Part shown: positions 25,801 through 38,500 of the stretch, in pieces
Numbering within the stretch: position 1 is the first letter of the stretch
Layout of the letters: each line of letters starts with the position of its first letter
Assembly (NCBI GenBank): GCA_037176705.1
Contig: CM073887.1
Location: forward strand, 56,753,001 to 56,817,000
Source of the DNA: Molossus alvarezi
Taxonomy: Eukaryota; Chordata; Mammalia; Chiroptera; Molossidae
DNA length: 64,000 nt
Direction: 5' to 3'
The notes under the pieces: model-generated
The model's input: only the letters and a program-made list of their open reading frames with translations
What the model was told of the DNA's origin: nothing
The model's database searches: none
Made by a program: the position numbers and the translations under genes

Positions 25801-28800
25801 ATAAAAAAGCGGTGGTACATATACACAATGGAGTTCTATGCAGCTGTAAGAAAGAAAGATCTCTAATCCTTTGAGACAACATGGAGGGACCTGGAAAGCA
25901 TTATCCTAAGCAAAACAAGCCAAACACAGAAAGACGAGTATCATATGATCTCACTTATTTGTGGAATATAATGAACCTAACAGTCTGAGGAATGGGGTAG
26001 TCCCAGAGATGTGGAGGTGGGGTACAGACTGACAATCCCCAGAAGAGTTGGGAGGGGGATGAACCACAGAACTTATATGAATGTATGAATGAACAATGGA
26101 CATGGACAACAAAGCCGGGGACAAGGTGAGAGGAATGGGGAAGGGGGTATTACTGGTGGAAAAAGGAGAAACATCTGTAAGAAAAATGAATAAATTAATT
26201 AATTTATAAAATGAAAAAAGAAAAAGAAAAAAAAACTTTAAAGTTATGTGCAATATATTTTAAGAATAATTAAAATCATAAAACCTAGTATCAAAACCTG
26301 AAAATAAAAGAGTGCAATCTCTGGAATGTGACTCCCTTCATTTGGATCCAGTTCTGCTACTTCCTAGCTGTCCACCATTGGGCATTTACTTAACCTATTT
26401 GTGCCTCAATTTACTTATCTATAAAATGGGTCAAATCACACTATCTACTCATAGTATTGGTGTGAGGATGAATTGTGTTAATTAATACAAAAATGGTCAG
26501 GAATGTGCCTGGCACAAAATAAGTACCATGTAATGCTCAACTATGACACAGTCTATTCTTTAGCTTATTTAAAACACCTCTAGTTTTCAAATATAAGATT
26601 GGAACATCCTGTACAATTTGGATAAAGTGGTAAGTTAAATTGTTTATAATAATGTCCTAAGCAATTTTTTTCCCACTAGACCTTTGTTATTTCAAGGAGA
26701 GATTTAAAGACATTCTCCCTAATTATTATAAATAGCCATCAGAAAATTGTCCAAAGGATTACCACTTATTGTCTCTATTAATATGATCTGACATAATCCG
26801 AATGCTATATTAGATCTATAAAGGCCATGGTGATGGTGAAGAAGATAAAGAAATGGGAATATGCCCTTACCGGGTAGGTGTTCCATAAAGGTGAGGCCTG
26901 GAAGCTGCAGAAATGGCCACAATCACAGCTGGAACTCCATAGCCCACAGGGAGCATGAACTTTTTCAAGAACCTGCTCATGCTGGAGTAGTGGACCACAG
27001 TCAGGTTGCGTGCGGTGAGGAAGAGATGCAGGCCCTCCAGTAGCATCCAAGTGAAGGAGGCCAAGTAGAGATAGTGTAAGGCACCCGCGATGATGGCGCA
27101 CAGCACCTGGAGGAAGAGTGAGAGTCACCAGGTGGAATAGTCAGGGTGGAGCATGCCCCCAGGACCTCTCCTATACCTTGCCATTTGGTGACCCAGTCAA
27201 TGTGAAATTGGCCTCTCACCCCTCAAATTTTCCCAGAACCCGAGGCCGTTTTATGAAGGGGTCCAATGCAGCATGGGCCCTAACATGCAGCATCCCCTCA
27301 GGCAGGGTGGGGGTCCTTCAGAACAGTGTCAGTACCTTGAGCTCAGTTCTGTCGATGGCCGTGAGGAAGAGCAGGTGGGCCAGGAAGAGGCAGAGCGAGA
27401 GCTGCAGGTGCAGTGAGGTGCTGGTGTTCTGGATGGCTTTGCACAGCAGGAAGGTGAGGGCTGCCAGGAAGAGACACAGCAGAGAGAGGCTCAGCCCCAC
27501 ATAGGTGATCACAGCCAGGACGGGATCCTCCTCCTGGGACCCAGCAAAGAGGAGATATCAGTCACACATTCCTGCTCTGAGTTAATGACTCTTCCACCAG
27601 TTTTAGTTTTTTGGTGGGTACAACAAAATTAGGAATGGAGCATCTACATGTATTTGGGATGTTTATGGATACTGTTAGAACTTTATGGGGTTCTAAACTG
27701 ATTAATTCAGACCCTGGAAAAATTGAGCGATAGGAGACTCCTCACTCAAGACCAAGCCCTATAATTCATAGGATTTATTTTTCTTTAGACTTGTGGACAA
27801 GATTTCGCTTATAAGTTATCATGTGTTTATCACAGAAGCACACAGCTCTGTGTTGAGCACCATCCTCCATGCCCATGACCTGATGCTGTGAGGCAGAGTC
27901 TGTACCTGGAGACTCAATGTCCAGGTATCAACTCCCCCACCCAGACATACCTTAGGGCTGCAACACCTGCTCTTTACAGATTTAGATCCTTGGTTAAGGA
28001 AAAGTACTATACTCTGATGATGTCAGGAAATAAACTTCATATTTCCTGCCAATTTTTTATTTATAACTTTTATTAATTAAGTTACTTTTCTTATATATGA
28101 TTCTCCTTTTTCACTCATGGACATCCTCTTCCCAACCACTGCCCCCACCCCAGCATTGTTGTCTATGTTCACTGGTTATGCTTATATGCATGTGAGTTCT
28201 TTGGCTATCTCTTCCCCGCCGACATCCTCTGAGGTTTATGTCTGAAACCTACTTCAATGTCTCTGGGTCTATTTTGATCATCTGCTTATTTTGTTGATTA
28301 TATTTCATAAATAATTGAGATTATGTGATATTTGCCTTTCTCTGCTTGGCTTATTTCGCTTAGCATAATACTTTCCAGGTCTCCCCATGTCATCTAAAAA
28401 AAAATAAAAGATCTTTCTTTCTTACAGCTGCATAGTATTCCAATGTGTATATGTACCACTGCTTTTCTTTCCCACTCATCTACTGATGGGCACTTAGGCT
28501 GTTTCCAGATCTTAGCAATTGTAAATAGTGCTGCTATGAACATAGGGGTGCATTTATTGTTTCTAATTGGTGTTACAGTCTTCTTAGGACATATTCCTAG
28601 AATTGGGATAACTGGGTCAAATTAAGATTTTTCATTTTGAGGAAACACCATATTGTTTTTCATAGTGGCTACACCAGTCTGCATTCCCACCAGTAATATA
28701 CTAGAGTTCGTTTTTCTCCACACCTTCGCCAGCACTTGTTGTTTGATGACTTGTTGATGGCAGCCATTATGAGACGTGTAAGATGATACCTCATAGTCGT

Positions 28801-31800
28801 TTTAATTGGGATCTCTTTGATGATTAGTGATGTTGAGATATTTTTTCATGTCTCTTGGCCATTTTTATGTCCATTTTGGTGAGGTGTCTATTTAGGTCCT
28901 CTGCCCATTTTTTAATTGTGTTATTTGTCTTCCTTTTGTTGAGTTTTTGGGAGTACTCTCTATATTTTGGAAATTTACCCCTTACCTGATGTATAGTTGG
29001 AAATTATGCTCTCCCATACAGTGGGTTACCTTCCGTTTTGGGTTGTTTTTTGTTTGTTTGTTTTTCTTTCTTTCAGTTTAATATTGGTGTATAAGAATGC
29101 CACTGATTTCTTGATGTTAATTTTGTATCCTGCTACTTGGCAAAATCATTTATTAAATCAAGTAGCTTTTTGATGGAGTCTTTAGGGTTTTCTACGTACA
29201 ACATCATGTCATTTGCAAATAATGACAATTTCATTTCCTCCTTTACCATTTGGATTCCTTTTAGTTTTCATTATTGTCTGACTGCTGTGGCTAAGACTGC
29301 CAGTACTATGGGCATCCTAAAGATTAAGGCTTTGGCTGCCTATTTTTTCAAATTATCTTAAATCCCTTAGCAGAATTTTTTAAAAATTTAATTTTAGTGT
29401 AAGTAGGTGAAAGAGAAATTGGGAGGCAGAGAGAAAAGCAGAACCATGAAAGTGATAAAGAAAATGGAGGTTAAATGTTCAAAGCCGATGCACATGGATA
29501 AAATAAATTTGGTATTATTTACACTTTTTCATTGTTGCAACAAATCTGTAAGATCGACATTGTTTCCTAAATAAATGTTCATAAATAAATAGCAAGCCCT
29601 CCAAGTGATTTTGATGCATACTAGGTTTTGAGTACTTTTTGTGTAATGATATAAATTCCTCTACCACATAAAGAGCTCCCAGATCTATAAGAAAAGTATC
29701 AACAGGCCAATAGAAATATAGATAAAAAAGCAAAAACTTATTTCCAGAGACAGAAAAACAAATCACTCTTAAATGAAAATGTTCCATTTCACTGACCATA
29801 AAATAGACACCAATTTCCTATATGTTATATTTAACTCTTAGATGGATAAATATCTAAAACTGAATGTGACCTCTGCTGCCAGCCACCAAGAAAGCAAGAC
29901 TTAGACCTGTAACAGCATGGACGGATTTCTCCAGCAACCAGGGGGCTAGAGGAGGACAGCAATCCTCAGAGGAGAGGCTTATAAGACTTGTAAGACCCTG
30001 ACCAGACAATCCAAATATGCCATGTTTATTTGTTGACACAACAAAATTGAAATATAATAAATTTATGTTTTTGAGGGGCTACATGTATGGAAATTTATTA
30101 CAAAACAAACAGAAATTGAACAAAATGTCTTCACAAGGCTCTCACCTGCACGTCATAGTGGGCCATGAGGATGGCAAAACTGCTCAGGTGGTTGCATTTG
30201 CAGGTGGTGTTGCCATCCCTGCTGCCCAGCTTCTGGCAGCCTGTGGTGGACCAGTACCCACTGCTGTTATCACCCTTCCAGAAGGCACAGATTCGTTCCT
30301 GCCGCAGCATGAGCCCCGTATTCTGTGGGCAAGTGGGGATGTCCAGAGATGTTAGCCTAGAGCCCATTCTTAGGTTCTGATCTTGGGCTGGGTCTGAGGA
30401 AGGCTGCTTTTCATTGGCAAGTATTTACTCAGCACCCATTGACAAGTATTTACTGAACACCTACTATGGGTGCCAGGCGGGGACACAGCAGTGAACAGGG
30501 CAGACACAGATCCCTGTCCTTGTAGGGCTGATATGCTCATTGGGGAGATAGACAGTAAATAATAAACCTAATAGATAAGTAAATTAGATAGTGTTTTAGA
30601 AGGTGGTAAGTGCTATTTAAAAAGAAGAAGAAGCAGTATAGGAGAAATGTTGGGCATGAATTAATTACAGATTGTAATTTCACATAAGGATATCAGAGAG
30701 GGCCTAAAAGAGAAGGTGGTATTTGAACAAAGACTAGAAACAGGCAAAGGACTGAATCATGTGATGGAAAGGTGTCTCAGGCAGAGAGCACAGCAGGTGC
30801 AAAGGCCCTGGGGTACCTTTAAAGAAGTAGCAGAATGTGCAGAGTTGGGGAAATGAAGACTTCAGAGGGGCTATGGGGTGAACAGTGGGGCTGATCCCCT
30901 CTCCCCACCCAAAGACTCACAAGGTGGGAGAAGTAGAAGGTGACAGGGAAGTCTAGTTTTGATGTGTTCTTGTTGCTCAGAAAGACCATGTTGATAGTAG
31001 AGAGGAGCGTGAGCTTGGCACCGTTGACAGGACTTTTATGTATCTCTTCCAGCTGGGCTTTCTTCTCAGAGTCCAGCTCCAAGGAGGCATTGACCAGCAA
31101 TTTCTGCATGTTTGGGATGGAGAGTATGCCTGCCACGGCACGGCCTAGGGGACAGACATGCTGGCTGCCTTCTCCTGCCTTCCCTCCTCCCTCCTGAGAT
31201 GTCTAAATTAGGCTTGGCCAGTCCACTGTGATGCCTGGAGTCCCTCCCAATGGCTCCGTTTCCAATTGTTACACATTTGAAACCTCACCGCAAGCACATC
31301 CCAGCTCTCTCTTCCCTCTCCCACAGGTGCCTCCTCTGGCTCCCTGCTGTTACCTGGGTCCCTCAGCCCAGTTCAGCAGCATTCGTGCGTGACTCCGGCC
31401 CATGGTGATGGTTCCATTCCCTTGCTCCTGGATCACCAGGGACAGCTCTGAGGGGAGAGGGGCAGTGACGGGGGGCTCCAGATGCAGGATGGGGCCTGGG
31501 ACTGGGGCAGAGCAGGGCAGAAAGAGGCCTCACCTGTGTTCGAAGGGGGATGGTAGGTGAAGGAGTCTCCAGGCATGGTCTTGGCCAGGGTCCTCAAGAC
31601 TTCTTCAAGGTATGACAGCAGGTGAGTGGCCAAGCAGTGCCGGGCAGGCAGGGCCAGGTTCTCCAGGTCCTCAGGGCCTTCCAGTAGCTTATCCAATGAC
31701 GTGATAAGTTTCTGGGGTGATTCGTGACAGTTGCTGGGTCACTGCACCACAGGGACCTCCCCCCCAAAGACCCTGATCTTACTCCCTCACTAGGGAACAC

Positions 31801-32466
31801 ACTGAAAAACCACGCAGGTTGCTTGGGGGACAGAGAGCAGAACCATCTAGACACTGCAACAGCCAGAGGACAAGTAGGGGATCAAGTGCGTGCCTGTGTG
31901 CACGTGTAACCATGGCACTTAGCATTTATCAGTCGCTGACTTTCTGCCAGGCTCACTTCTAAGTCTGCACTGTCCAGAATAGTCACCACAGGTCCCACAA
32001 GTCACGTGTGGCACCATGTTGAAATAGTAATATTTTGGATCTGTTGGGTTAAATGCAATCTTCACATTAGTTTTATTTGTTTACTTTTACTTTTTGTTGT
32101 TGTTAATCCTCACCCAAGGATCTTTTACCATTGAAATATATATCTTTTTTTTTTTTGAGAGAGAGAGAAAGGAAGGAACGGGGGGAGGGGAAAGAGAGAG
32201 AGAAACATCGATGTGGGAGAGAAACATCAAGTGGTTGCCTCCCATATGTACCCTGACTGGGGATCAAACCTGCAACCTTTTGGTGAATAGGACTACGCTA
32301 CAACCAGCTAAGCCACCCAGCCAGGGCTACTTTTACTTTATAAAAATAAAGCTACTGGAGCCCTGGCCAATTTGTCTCAGTGGTTAGAGTGTTGGCCAGC
32401 AGAACAAAGGGTCACTGGTTTGATCCCTAGCCCTGGTTGGGTCATACAGGAAGGAACCAATCAATG

Positions 32467-32514
<48 letters not shown>

Positions 32515-35500
32515 CTTCCTTTCCACTCTATCTAAAACTCAATGGAAAAATATCTTTGGGTGAGGATTAACAAAAATTAAAGTTAAAAAATAGCCCAGCT
32601 GGTGTGGCTCAGTGGATTGAGCATCGTCCCATGGACTGAGTGGTCCCTGTTTAATTCCTGGTCAGGGTACATGCCCGGGTTGCAAGCTCGATCCCCAGTA
32701 GGGGGCGTGCAGGAGGCAGCCGATCCATGTTTCTCTCTCACATCAATGTTTCTATCTCTCCCTTCCTCTCTCTCTAAAAAATCAATAAAAACATATTTAA
32801 AATAAATAATAAAATAAAGCTACTGGAAAATTTAAAATGTCATAAGAGGCTCATATATTTCTACTGGGCTAAGTACATATGCTAAAACTTACATCCAGTG
32901 CTTACTGTGTGCCAGGCACTATTCTTTGAGCCTTCCCTTAGTTCATTCAAACCTTCACAACCACTGTGTGAAGCAGGAGTCTGAGGCCCAGGGGAGGAGT
33001 CACTGGCCTGAGGGCACAGCAGTATATGGGGATGTGAACCTTTGGCTCAGCTCTAGAGGCAAAATTCTCAGTTGCTTAATTTTGTAGCCATTATACCCCT
33101 CTTCAGTGTGAGTGTGGGTGTGTGGACCCTGCTCCAGACACTGAGGAACCCAGGAATTGGGGTGTGTGTGTGTACATCTGTGTTTGTGTGATGGGGATAT
33201 GTATGGTGTGTGAATATTGTGCAAACATCCACATGTGTTTCTCTGATCAGAGGCCCCTGCTTGGGCTGTTTCCACTCATGCTGAAGCATCCCCCAGCCAC
33301 CCCGAAACTGTCTGGGATCCCCCCAGGTCCTGCCCTTACCTGGATGGTGTCCTGGGCCAAGGCAGACTTGAAGTCTCTCTCCAGACCCTGGACTCTTTCA
33401 GAGAAGTGGGAGAGACTCTGGGGAGAAAGGAGATGAGGGATCAGAGAGCCTCACATGTGGATGGGGGAGCATGGGGCAAAGGGGTGGAGGGATCCTTGCC
33501 TTCTGGTCCCTGCTGGAGTCACTCACCTGGCTCTTGATTCCAGAGGGCGGGGTCCAGGTGGGGAAGACCTCTGCTGGGGATAGAACAGCTGTTCATTAGG
33601 TGTGAGAGTGTGTTGGAGGCAGGGTCTAGTGTCAGACCAGGTACCTTCACACTGGGTAGTCCTTTGTTTATTCAGGAATCTGGGTCCCTCTCCTCTTCAT
33701 GCCTCACTCCATTCCCCATGTTAGTGCCCCCTACCCCCACCCTTGGCTGGAGGTGATGACACCTGGTGACTGCACATCCCTGAGTGGCAGACAAAGGGAT
33801 TGTGGGAAGTATGCAGAGGCCTGACACATAGCAGGTGAGCCCGTACTGAGGTACAGGGTGTGAGATATTGAAATAACCTTTGTCCCAGCTCTGGCTGGTT
33901 TTTCTTAGTGTTTAGAGCATCGGCCCACAGACCAAAGTGTCTTGGGTTCAATTCCTGGTCAAGGGCATATACCTGGGTTGCAGGTATGATCCCCGACTCT
34001 CAGGGCTGTGTGGGAGACAACCAATCGATGTGTCTGTCTCACACTGATGTTTCTCTCTCTCTCTCTCCCTCCCTCCCTTCCACTCTAAGAAAATCAATGG
34101 AAAACTATTCTTGGGTGAGGATTAACCAAAAATAGTATATCTGAAATAACCTTTGTCCCAGTTAGTAATTAGCTGCTGCATGGGGTCCCCCAGGAACTTT
34201 CCCCTTGGCACCCCAGCTTCTTCCCTGGGACCGCCCAGATCTTTACTCATTTAGCCTTAAAATAATTAAAGCCTGGCACAGCAGGGCACGCCCAGCAATC
34301 ACTCTTCTGGGTTCATGTGGGTGCCATTCAATAAGTGATCAGATGGTTTGAGTTGTGGATCCTGGGGTGTGTGGGATCTGAACTCCGAACCTTCACAGAC
34401 GGTGTTGTTTGAGCCATTGGAGGACCCAGGAACAGGCTTCCAGCCAGGGCAACAGTGGCATTCATAGCTGCCCAGGATGTTGTGGCAGTGGGTAGAATAG
34501 TGGCAGGGGTTTTTCCCCAAGGTACATTCATTCACATCTGAGGACAAAGCCAGAGCGTCAGGCCCTCCGTCCACTCTCTGCACCTTCCTTCCTGCCCCTT
34601 CTCTCAAATTCCTTTGCAGTTCACAACAAGGACACCCCACTATGCCCCACTACCAGCCACCTAGCCTGTCAGGACATATATTTGTGATGACATTTCCCCC
34701 AGTAAAGGCCCCATAAGCGTCCCTGCAAGGTGGACAGGGCAGCACTGTGTGTGCGATGTCATCCCAGAGCTGTGTCCCCCATGTGTGGTGTAGGATGGAC
34801 TCTGGGGGCCCTGCGATGGGCCTCTAACCAGCGAGGCTGCAACACCGATGGCTCTCCAAGTGTTGATGCTGTGGGTTGTGGCACAGCTGCCATCCACAGC
34901 CATGCTCCTGTCTGTGTTAGAACAGGATCTGAAGCTCAGCCCTGAGCAGCCCAGGTCCCCCTGTCCTCACTGCCTGCGCTGAGGACACACGGATGCTGAA
35001 ACCGTTGCTGCCCCTTGTCTGCCAAAGCTCGTTATGGCAGCTTCCTTTTAGGTGGCTCCACAAGGTAAAGAAGATGTGGTACATTTATGGGATCTGAATA
35101 TGAACCTTCACAGATGGTGTTGTTTGGGCCGTTGGGGGACCCAGGAACAGGCTTCCAGCCAGGGTGGCAGTGGCACTTATAGCGGCCCACGATGTTGAGG
35201 CAGTAGGTGGATTTGTGGCAGGAGTTTTGCCCTGAGGTACATTCATTCACATCTGAGGACAAAGCCAGAGCGTTAGGCCCGCCCTCCACTCCCTGCACCC
35301 ACTTCTCATTGCCCAGCACTAAGGACCCCACACATGCCACCATCTGGTGACCTTCAACTCCACCCTCAAACCTCCTAATGGTGGCCTCCCTGCAGGATGG
35401 ACATGTCAGGGACCATAGTCTCTAGTTTATAGGTGGCAAACCTAGGAGGGAAACTGAGTCATGGAGGCTCAAGTTCCTGACCAAGGACTCCTGCCTACTC

Positions 35501-38500
35501 CCTTCTGGGCCCTGGCCCAAGTTCACTTCCTGAGAATCAGAAATGATACCTCCCTCTGCTGCATGTGACAGATGAGGAAGGGGAAGGGTCTGGGATGCTC
35601 ACAGGGGCTCCACAAGGAAACCCAGGGCCCAGAAGACCCTGCCATCTCCCAGCTCTGTGGCAGGACTTTCAGGGAGGTGAATCCTTAGGCAAGGCCTTGG
35701 CATTTCGGGAACCTGAGCATGTTCTGCCTCCTGCGGCTGCTGGACCTCCCTCAGCTCCTTCCCCAGCTCCAGTCCAGCCTCAGAGCATCTTCCTGGGCCT
35801 CTACCTTTGCACAGCTTTGGGTCCTCCCGGTTGAGCTCAAACCCGGGGGGGCACTTGCAGGTGTAGCTGCCCTGGGTGTTGACACAGATGCAGCGGCTTT
35901 TACAGATCCTGGGGTTCAGCTGACATTCGTCTATGTCTGCAAGGGGAAGGAGTGGGTGGTGGATGCCTTCAGGGCTGGGAGTCAGCCACATTTACTGGCA
36001 CAGAAGCATCTAGAAGGCTCCACTGCCTCCTCCCAGGTGAGTGGATGCCTTTTCTAATCCACATGGAGCTGTCCTATGGGTAAGCATGGTGGTCTAGATG
36101 CTCTGTTGTCCTGATGAGGCCAGAAGTGGCCCAAGTCCTTCCTGCCAGCTCTAACTCCCTGACTCCCGAGCAGCTCCTCACTTGGGCAGGGACATCAGTG
36201 CCATGTGCCCCAGCCTGAGGACTTGGGCAAAGGCCAGGGTGGGTCATCCTAGAAACCAAGACTTAGTAAGTCTAGTAAATTTTTGATGGAGTCCTTGGCG
36301 TTTTCTATGTATAGTATCATGTCATCTGTGAATAATAACAGTTTTACTTCCTCCTTTCCCCTTTGGATCCCTTTTATTTTATCTTTCTGTCTGATTGCTG
36401 TGGCTAAGACTTCCAGTACTATGTTAAATAAAAGAGGCAAAAGTGGACATCCTTGTCTTCTTCCTGTTCTTAAGGGAAATGCTTTTACTTTTTACCCATT
36501 GAGTATGATGTTGGCTGTAGGTCTTTCATATATTGCCTTTATTATGTTGAGATATGATCCCTTTATTCCCAGATTGCTGAGTGTTTTTATCAGAAATGGG
36601 TTCTGGATTTAGTCAAATGCTTTTTCAGCATCTATTGATATGATCATATGATTTTTATCTTTCATTTTGTTTATGTGGTGTATCACACTTATTGATTTCC
36701 AAATATTGTACCAGCCTTGCAACCCTGGGATGAATCCCATTTGGTCATGGGGAATGATTTTTTTGAAGTATTGCTGGATTCGATTTGCTAGTATTTTGTT
36801 GAGGATTTTGACATCTATGTTCATCAGGGTTATTTGTCTGTAGTTTTCTTTCATTGTAGTGTCCTTTTCTGGTTTTGCAATTAGAATTATGCTAGCCTCA
36901 TAAAACGAGTTTGGAAGTCTTCCTTCATCTTTAATTTTTTGAAATAGTTTGAGGAGAATGGATATTAGTTCTTCTTGGAATGTTCAGTAAAACTCCCCCG
37001 TGAAGCCATCCGGGCCTGGGCTTTTGTTTGCTGGGAGAGTATTGATTACATCTTCAATTTCTTCTGTTGTTATTGGCCTGTTCAAGTTTTTCATCTCTTC
37101 CCGGTTCAGTTTTGGGAGACTATGTGTTTCTAGAAATTTGTCCTTTTCACTTAGATTGTCGAATTTGTTGCCGTATAATTGTTCATAATATTTATTAACA
37201 ATCTTTTGTATTTCTGTGGTGTCAGTTATTATTTCTCGTCTTTCATTTCTGATTTTGTGTATTTGGGTTCTCTCTCTTTGTTTCTTGGTGAGTCTAGCTA
37301 AGAGTCCATCAATCTTGTTTATCTTTTCAAAGACCCAGCTCTTTGTTTCATTGATCCTTTGAATTTTTCTTTTGGTCTCCATGTCATTTATTTCTGCTCT
37401 GATCTTACTATTTCCTTCCTTCTACTTACTCTGGGGTTTTCTTTCTAGTTCTTTAAGTTGTGAGGTTAGATAGTCTATTAGAAATTTTTCTTGTTTCTTA
37501 AGGTAGGCCTGTAGTGCTATGAACTTTCCTCTCCGAACTGCTTTCACTGCATCCCACAGATTTGTGTAGTTGTGTGTTCATTTTCATTGGTTTTTAATAT
37601 CTTCCTTTATCTCCATGGTAACCCATTCATTGTTCAATCACATGCTATTTAGCTTCCATGTTTTCACATGTCTTTGCATGTTCTTGTTGCAATTGATTTT
37701 TAGCTTCACGCCATTGTGATCTGAGAAGATGCTTGATATAACTTCAATCTTCTTGAACTTCTAGAGACTTAGTTTATGCCCTAACATGTGTTCTATCTTT
37801 GAGAATGTCCCATGTGCACTTGAGAAGAATGTGAATTCTGAAGTTTTGGGGTATAATTCTCTATAGATATCTATTAAATCCATTTGGTCTAGTGCTTCAT
37901 TTGGAGTCTTTGTTTCCTTGTTAATTTTTTGTCTAGATCTATCCAGTAATATCAGCGGGGTATTGAAGTCCCCTGCTATGATTGTATTGCTGCTGATTTC
38001 TTCTTTTAAGTCCTCCATAAGATTTTTAATATACGTTGGTGCTTCTATATTGGTCGCATATATGTTTAGCAAGGTTTTATCTTTCTATTGGATAGATCCA
38101 TTCAATATTATGTAGTGGCCTTCTTTGTCTCTAGTTATGGCCTTCATTTTGAAATCTTCTTTATCAGATATGAGTATTGCTACCCCAGCTTTTTTTTTTT
38201 TCTTTTTGTTTGCTTGAAAGATTTTTTCCATCCCTTCACATTCAACCTATGTGAGTCTTTTGTTTTGAGGTGGGTCTCTTGTGAACAACATATTGATGAG
38301 TCATGCTTTCTTATCCAATCAGCTGCTATCTGTCTTTTTATTGGAGCATTCAATTCATTTACATAAGGTGATTATTGGTATGTATTTATTTATTGCCATT
38401 TTTGTTTAGTCTGGTTATATATTTCTTCTCCCAATTACAGCAGTCCTTTTAGCATATCTTGCAGTGCTGCTTTGGTGAGAATATATTCCTTTAGCCTTTT

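Noticed and set aside
33000..33289. His/Thr-rich minus-strand frames
   Set aside because: They come from a GT-rich low-complexity stretch and run into the intron side of exon 9.
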